NCBI GenBank assembly: GCA_035626815.1
Contig: DASPMY010000038.1
Location: 1-64,000, forward strand
Source: Croceibacterium_A sp035626815
GTDB taxonomy: Bacteria > Pseudomonadota > Alphaproteobacteria > Sphingomonadales > Sphingomonadaceae
Reading direction: 5' to 3'
DNA: 64,000 nt
Below, one piece after another: positions 59,190-64,000 of the stretch. Every line of letters starts with the position of its first letter. Positions within the stretch are counted from its first letter, which is position 1. A program made the position numbers and the translations under genes. The notes under the pieces were generated by a model. The model ran no database searches. It was not told where the DNA came from and saw only the letters and a program-made list of their open reading frames with translations.

Positions 59190-60583
59190 GGCGCGTGCTC
59201 CCCCGCAGCCTGCTCGGGCAGATGCTGCTGTCGGTGGCGCTGGCGCTGCTCGTCGCGCAAGGCCTGTCGGCGTTCCTGCTGTTCCGCGCGGCCGAGCAGC
59301 GCCGCGAGATGGGCGCGCTCAACGGGCTGGCCTTCCAGCTCGTCGCCGAGCCGCGGGTCGATTTCCGCCAGGCCGATTCGCGCTCCGGCGGCGAAGGGCC
59401 GCGGCGGTGGCAGCGGCTGCGCATCGAGCGCACCACGCGCGACCCGCTGCGTCCGGGCGAGCAGCGCGACGCCGAGCGCGAGGCGCAGCTGCGCGCGATC
59501 CTGATCGAGCAGGGCATGGACCCGGCGCAACTCGTCGTGACCACCCGCAAGTGGGGCGAGGACCCGTACGTGATGGGCCGCCTGAGCGAGCGCTTCCCCG
59601 ACCGCCCGCCACCGCAATGGGCGCAAGGCGACATGCTCCTCGCCGGTCTCCAGCGCCCCGGCGAGACGCAGTGGACCGTCGCCCGTGTGCCGCTGTCCGA
59701 CCGCGAGCCGCGCCAGCTCGGCTCGCTGCTCCTGCAGACGCTGATGCTCTACGCGGTGCTCGTCGGCGGGCTCGCCCTGCTGCTGCGCCGCATCACCCGG
59801 CCGCTCGCCGCGCTGACCCGCCGGCTCGAGCATTTCGCCGCCACGCGCGAGATCGACGGGCAGATCGCCCCGACCGGGCCGGACGACACCCGTCGCCTGA
59901 TCGCCGCGCACAACGCCATGGAAGCGCGCATCGCCGCGCTGCTCAACGAGAAGGACGTCATGCTCGGAGCCATCGGCCATGACCTCAAGACCCCGCTCGC
60001 GGCGTTGCGCGTCCGCATCGAATCGGTCGAGGACGCCGGCGAGCGGGCGCGGATGGCGGCCAGCATCGAGGACATCACGCGCTCGCTCGACGACATCCTC
60101 TCGCTTGCCCGCGTCGGCCGCCCCAGCGACCCGCTCGAGCGCACCGACCTCGCCGCGCTCGTCGCCGCGGTGGTCGAGGAATACGAGGACATGGACGAGC
60201 CCGTCACGCTCGCGGCGACCGAGCGCGTCGCCCTGCCGTTGCGCGCCACCTGGCTGCGCCGGGCGCTGCGCAACCTGATCGAGAACGCGGTCCGCTACGG
60301 CGAGCGCGCGCGGGTCTCGCAAGCCCGCGAGGGCGGCGAGGCGGTGATCCGCATCGAGGACGACGGCCCGGGCATCGCCGAGGGCGAGATCGCAGCGATG
60401 ATGGAGCCGTTCGCGCGCGGCGAAAGCTCGCGCAACCGCGAGACGGGCGGCGCCGGGCTCGGCCTCACGCTCGCCCGCGCCATCGCCGAGCAGCACGGCG
60501 GCACCGTGCGGCTGACCAACCGCGCGACAGCGGGCGGCGAGGCTCGCGGGCTGCTCGCCGAACTGCGCTTGCCGCTCGACTGA
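59186..60583 (+). CDS. Sensor histidine kinase partner, 465 aa
   Basis: The kinase has two membrane spans (LLGQMLLSVALALLVAQGLSAFLLF and LLLQTLMLYAVLVGGLALLL) around a periplasmic sensor of about 150 residues rich in Arg and Glu, then a HAMP domain, phospho-acceptor H265 in IGHDLKTPLAALR, and the ATP site with NLIENAVRYGE, DDGPGI and GAGLGLTLARAIAE. The start at GTG 59186 overlaps the response-regulator stop. The signal is unknown; calcium or divalent metal is possible from the EF-hand neighbour. Confidence 0.94.
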   Translation: MRRVLPRSLLGQMLLSVALALLVAQGLSAFLLFRAAEQRREMGALNGLAFQLVAEPRVDFRQADSRSGGEGPRRWQRLRIERTTRDPLRPGEQRDAEREAQLRAILIEQGMDPAQLVVTTRKWGEDPYVMGRLSERFPDRPPPQWAQGDMLLAGLQRPGETQWTVARVPLSDREPRQLGSLLLQTLMLYAVLVGGLALLLRRITRPLAALTRRLEHFAATREIDGQIAPTGPDDTRRLIAAHNAMEARIAALLNEKDVMLGAIGHDLKTPLAALRVRIESVEDAGERARMAASIEDITRSLDDILSLARVGRPSDPLERTDLAALVAAVVEEYEDMDEPVTLAATERVALPLRATWLRRALRNLIENAVRYGERARVSQAREGGEAVIRIEDDGPGIAEGEIAAMMEPFARGESSRNRETGGAGLGLTLARAIAEQHGGTVRLTNRATAGGEARGLLAELRLPLD

Positions 60584-60652
60584 AGGCATGGCCATCGCGA
60601 TCGCCTCCCGCTAGGGGCGGTTGCTTTGGAAACCATCGCCGGAGCCCGTGCC

Positions 60653-63316
60653 TTGAAGCGTCTCGCCGCCACCGCGTTCACCGCCCTGCTGCTCGCGGGG
60701 TGCGCCTCGACTCCCGCCGCCGAGGCGCCCGGGGTTGCCCTGACCACCGCGCCGCTGCCCGAATCGGTCACCAGCGACCTGCCGCGCACCGCCCGCCCGC
60801 TGCACTACCGGATCGAGGTGATCCCCGACGCGGCCAACCTGACATTCGCCGGCACCACCAGCATCGACATCGAGGTGTTCGAACGCACCGACACGCTCAC
60901 GCTCCATGCCAACGAGCTTCAGTTCACCATGGCCCGGCTGCTGCGCGCCGACGGGTCCGGCGAGCCGATCCCGCTCGAGACCGAGCTCGACGCGGCCGCG
61001 CAGACCGTGCGCCTCGAGGCCCCCGCGCCGATCGCGCCCGGCGCCTACCGCGTGGACCTGTCGTACACCGGCAAGATCCTCACTCAGCCGTCGGGCCTGT
61101 TCGCGCTCGATTATCCCGACAAGCGCACCGGCGAGACGGTGCGCGGGCTGTTCACCCAGTTCGAGGCGCCCGACGCCCGGCGTTTCGCGCCGATGTTCGA
61201 CGAGCCGAGCTACAAGGCGACGTTCGACCTCACGGCGACCGTGCCGGCCGACCGGATGGCGGTCAGCAACATGCCGATCGCCGGCGAGGAGACGCTGCCC
61301 GGCGGGCTCAAGCGGGTGACCTTCCGCACCACCCCGAAGATGTCGTCATACCTGCTGTTCTTCGGCCTCGGCGATTTCGAGCGGCTGGCGATGAAGGGTC
61401 CGAACGGGATCGACGTCGGCATCGTCAGCCCGTCCGGCAGCGGCGAGCAGGCGCGCTACGCTCTCGAGATGCTGCCGCCGCTGCTCGAATTCTACGGCGA
61501 CTACTTCGGCGTTCCCTACCCGCTGCCCAAGCTCGACAACGTCGCCGCTCCGGGCCAGTCGCAGTCGTTCGGGGCGATGGAGAACTGGGGCGCGATCCTC
61601 ACTTTCGAGCGCTACCTGCTGATCGACCCGACGATCACCAGCCCGGCCATCCAGGACTACATGTACACCGCCCAGGCGCACGAAGTGGCGCACCAGTGGT
61701 TCGGCGACATCGTCACCATGGCGTGGTGGGACGACCTGTGGCTCAACGAAGGCTTCGCCAGCTGGATGGAGACCAAGGCGACCGACCATTTCCATCCCGA
61801 ATGGTCGCCGCTGCTGGCGCGGGTCAACGGGCGCGAGGCGGCGATGGCGCTGGATAGCTTCGCCACCACCCATCCGGTGATCCAGCCGATCCGCACCGTC
61901 GAGGAGACCAACACCGCGTTCGACGCGATCGCCTATTCGAAGGGCGAGGCGGTGATCTCGATGCTCGAGGCCTATGCCGGCGAGGACGTCTGGCGCGAGG
62001 GCATTCGCGCCTACATGCGCCAGCACCAGTACGCCAACACCACCAGCGACGACTTGTGGCGCGCGGTCGAGCAGGCCGGCGCCGACGGGCTGAGCCGGAT
62101 CGCCCATGACTTCACGCTGCAGCCCGGCGTGCCACTGGTCCACGCGCAAGCCGAATGCCGCGACGGGCGGACCGAGCTGGCGGTGACGCAAGGCGAGTTC
62201 AGCCGCGACCGCAAGGTCCAGGTCACCGAAAGCCCGCAGCGCTGGCGCGTGCCGCTGCTGGTCCAGGCCGGGGACGCGGCGCCGGTGCGGCACGTCCTCG
62301 AAGGCAGCGCGGTGCTGCGGCTGCCGGGCTGCGGCCCGGTGATCGTCAACGGCGGCCAGCTGGGCTATTTCCGCACGCTTTACTCGCCGGCGATGGCCGC
62401 CGAGCTGGCCCGGGCCCTGCCGGGCTTCGCCGCCATCGACCAGCTCGGCCTGCTGCGGGACAGCTTCGCGCTGGCCGAGGCGGACTACCAGCCGCTCGCG
62501 CCGGCGCTGGCGATGCTCACCGCCATCCCGGGCAACGCCAATCCGGTCGTGGCGCAAGGGGCCATCGCGCGCTGGGCCGCGCTGCATGGGGTGGCCACCG
62601 ACGACGACCGCCCGCGCGTCGCCGCTCTGGCGCGCGAGCGCTGGCTGCCCCGCTTGCGCGAGCTCGGTTACGAGCCGAAGCCGAGCGACACGCTGGCCGA
62701 CGCCAACTTGCGCTCCGACCTGATCTCCACGCTCGGCAACATGGGCGACGAGACCGTGGCGGGCGAGGCCCGCCGCCGCTTCGCCGCGCTCGCCGCCGAT
62801 CCGCGCGCGCTCGACGGCCCGCTCAAGACGACGTGGCTCGCGGTCGCCGCGCGCAACGCCACCGCGGCGGAGTGGGAGCGGCTGCTCGAGCTCGCCCGCA
62901 CCTCGTCGAGCACGGTCGAGCGGCAGGCCTATTTCCAGCTGCTCGGCGCGGCGCAGGATCCGGCGCTGGCGCGGCGGGCGCTCGACTTCGCGCTAACCGG
63001 CGAGGCGGGCACGACCAGCGCCAACGTGATGACCGCGGTCGCCGCCGAGCACGCCGATCTCGCCTACGACTACGCCATGGCCAATCGGGCGCGCGTCGAG
63101 GGGCTGATCGACACGTTCGGCCAGGCCAGCTTCATCGCCGGGCTCGGCGCCACCTCGCGCGACCCGGCGATGATCGGCAAGCTCGAGCAGCTGCGCGATT
63201 CGGTACCCGCCGACCAGCGGCGCGCGGTCGAGCGGCGCATAGCGGCGCTGCGCCAGCGCCTCGAAAGCGATCCGCGCCTGAGCCGCGAACTCGCCGCCTG
63301 GCTGGCGGCGCGGTAA
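60653..63316 (+). CDS. M1-family aminopeptidase lipoprotein, 887 aa
   Basis: A lipobox signal peptide (KRLAATAFTALLLAGCAS) anchors this large zinc aminopeptidase to a membrane. The exopeptidase motif GAMENWG and the zinc site H343/H347/E366 (HEVAHQW, then NEGFASW) are intact. A large helical C-terminal domain follows, as in the ERAP/PepN group. TTG 60653 is chosen because GGAG lies eight bases upstream and the signal peptide is clean; TTG 60626 is also open. The lipid anchor and peptide-breakdown neighbours suggest uptake of outside peptides. Confidence 0.93.
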   Translation: MKRLAATAFTALLLAGCASTPAAEAPGVALTTAPLPESVTSDLPRTARPLHYRIEVIPDAANLTFAGTTSIDIEVFERTDTLTLHANELQFTMARLLRADGSGEPIPLETELDAAAQTVRLEAPAPIAPGAYRVDLSYTGKILTQPSGLFALDYPDKRTGETVRGLFTQFEAPDARRFAPMFDEPSYKATFDLTATVPADRMAVSNMPIAGEETLPGGLKRVTFRTTPKMSSYLLFFGLGDFERLAMKGPNGIDVGIVSPSGSGEQARYALEMLPPLLEFYGDYFGVPYPLPKLDNVAAPGQSQSFGAMENWGAILTFERYLLIDPTITSPAIQDYMYTAQAHEVAHQWFGDIVTMAWWDDLWLNEGFASWMETKATDHFHPEWSPLLARVNGREAAMALDSFATTHPVIQPIRTVEETNTAFDAIAYSKGEAVISMLEAYAGEDVWREGIRAYMRQHQYANTTSDDLWRAVEQAGADGLSRIAHDFTLQPGVPLVHAQAECRDGRTELAVTQGEFSRDRKVQVTESPQRWRVPLLVQAGDAAPVRHVLEGSAVLRLPGCGPVIVNGGQLGYFRTLYSPAMAAELARALPGFAAIDQLGLLRDSFALAEADYQPLAPALAMLTAIPGNANPVVAQGAIARWAALHGVATDDDRPRVAALARERWLPRLRELGYEPKPSDTLADANLRSDLISTLGNMGDETVAGEARRRFAALAADPRALDGPLKTTWLAVAARNATAAEWERLLELARTSSSTVERQAYFQLLGAAQDPALARRALDFALTGEAGTTSANVMTAVAAEHADLAYDYAMANRARVEGLIDTFGQASFIAGLGATSRDPAMIGKLEQLRDSVPADQRRAVERRIAALRQRLESDPRLSRELAAWLAAR

Positions 63317-63320
63317 GCGC

Positions 63321-64000
63321 CTAGCGCATCAACCCGCCGATCAGGTTGCGCACGAAGCGGCCCATGAACGGCCCAGCGAGGTCGGTTGCGATCGACCCCG
63401 CGGCCGAAGTCGCCGCATTGCGCACCGGGTTCGAGCGCGACTTGCGGCCGGTCACCGAGGCGGCGGCGATCGTCGCCGCCGAACCGGCGACCGCGCCCGC
63501 AGCGCGCTTGGCGGCCTTGGTCCAGATGCTCGGGCTCAGCCGCTCGCGCCGGGCGACTTCCTCGCGTCCCACGCGCTCGACCTCGCCGGCGGTCGCCGCG
63601 GCGTCGGCGGCTTTCCGGGCGATCACCTCCTCGGCGCTCTCGCGGTCGACACGGGTGTCGTACTTGCCGGCGAGCGGGCTGAGCGACTGAATGAGCGCCC
63701 GCTCCTTGTCCGTGACCGGGCCCAGCCGCGAGCGCGGTGGCTTGATCAGCGTGCGCTGGACGACCGACGGTGCGCCGTCCTCGCGCAGCGTCGAGACCAG
63801 CGCCTCGCCGGTCCTCAGCTCGGTGATCGCGGTGGCGACGTCGAGCCCCGGATTGATGCGGAAGGTCTCCGCCGCCGCGCGGATCGCCTTCTGGTCGCGC
63901 GGGGTGAACGCCCGCAGCGCGTGCTGGACGCGGTTGCCGAGCTGGCCGGCGACTTCCTCGGGAATGTCGATCGGGTTCTGCGTCACGAAATAGACCCCGA
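63321..64000 (-). CDS. HerA-like ATPase (DUF853), 5' end outside window
   Basis: About 226 residues at the C-terminal end are visible; the frame runs off the right edge. The stretch VYFVTQNPIDIPEEVAGQLGNRVQHALRAFTPRDQKAIRAAAETF is characteristic of the DUF853/HerA-like bipolar helicase-type ATPases. The last 70 residues are Ala/Arg-rich and hydrophobic (RAAGAVAGSAATIAAASVTGR). The Walker A part must lie beyond the window. The gene converges on the M1 peptidase with a 4-bp gap. Confidence 0.9.
   Translation of the reverse strand, partial: GVYFVTQNPIDIPEEVAGQLGNRVQHALRAFTPRDQKAIRAAAETFRINPGLDVATAITELRTGEALVSTLREDGAPSVVQRTLIKPPRSRLGPVTDKERALIQSLSPLAGKYDTRVDRESAEEVIARKAADAAATAGEVERVGREEVARRERLSPSIWTKAAKRAAGAVAGSAATIAAASVTGRKSRSNPVRNAATSAAGSIATDLAGPFMGRFVRNLIGGLMR

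Noticed and set aside
1..64000. CRISPR array, prophage, insertion sequence or toxin-antitoxin pair
   Set aside because: No regularly spaced repeats, integrase, transposase or recognisable toxin was found in either strand.

Overview
The window is a very GC-rich, gene-dense stretch of bacterial chromosome that reads as an alphaproteobacterium, most likely of the order Sphingomonadales. The clues are tandem DUF4402 secreted proteins, DUF5985, DUF3606, DUF6766 and DUF4337 proteins, the sequence style of GyrB, MreB, NrdA and GlnD, an HWE/HisKA_2-type kinase, and frequent ATGA/GTGA start-stop overlaps. The genus cannot be fixed from the sequence. No rRNA, tRNA, CRISPR array, prophage or insertion sequence was found. 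The region is mainly core chromosome, with a few small repeat elements.

Layout. 1-6.3 kb: class I ribonucleotide reductase on the minus strand. nrdA and the incomplete nrdB are separated by 2.8 kb of small genes and a DUF559 gene bracketed by repeats. A candidate NrdR-box pair lies upstream of nrdA. 6.3-12 kb: a ClpP-like protein, an S41/PDZ peptidase, pcm, nadB, a lipoprotein and a lone ABC ATPase. 12-19.3 kb: two DUF4402 proteins, a zinc-finger protein, small secreted proteins, DUF924, a pair of small membrane proteins, a GNAT acetyltransferase coupled to guaA, and DUF4337. 19.3-24 kb: an M20 peptidase, gyrB with a -10 box almost touching its start codon, a GFA-family protein and a 51-aa membrane protein. 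24-29 kb: a tight leucine-degradation operon (ivd, two secreted esterases, mccB). 29-34.6 kb: a GAF-PAS-HWE kinase, an MFS transporter, a secreted protein, midA and lgt.

34.6-45.5 kb: glnD, then a three-gene unit (winged-helix-like protein plus two DUF5985-type membrane proteins) interrupted by a long inverted-repeat element, a lone mreB, yggS, thiE and ftsK, followed by secreted, lipoprotein and membrane proteins. 45.6-51 kb: DUF3606, a GH13 glucosidase, a GT4 glycosyltransferase and a 58-aa membrane protein in a coupled series; a 30-aa cysteine-rich metallothionein-like gene; an AraC regulator; and alanine dehydrogenase. 51-64 kb: a diguanylate cyclase, a thioesterase, oligopeptidase B, aminopeptidase P, a VOC protein, an EF-hand/response-regulator/histidine-kinase cluster, an M1 aminopeptidase lipoprotein, and the 3' end of a HerA-like ATPase gene.

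Themes. Peptide turnover is strongly represented (S41, M20, S9, M24B, M1 and ClpP-like). Six of the thirteen convergent gene pairs end on one shared CTAG, so each gene's TAG stop overlaps its partner's. The most unusual items are the repeat-bracketed DUF559 gene, the inverted repeat interrupted by 108 bp between the DUF5985 genes, the tiny metallothionein-like gene, and the apparently leaderless gyrB promoter.
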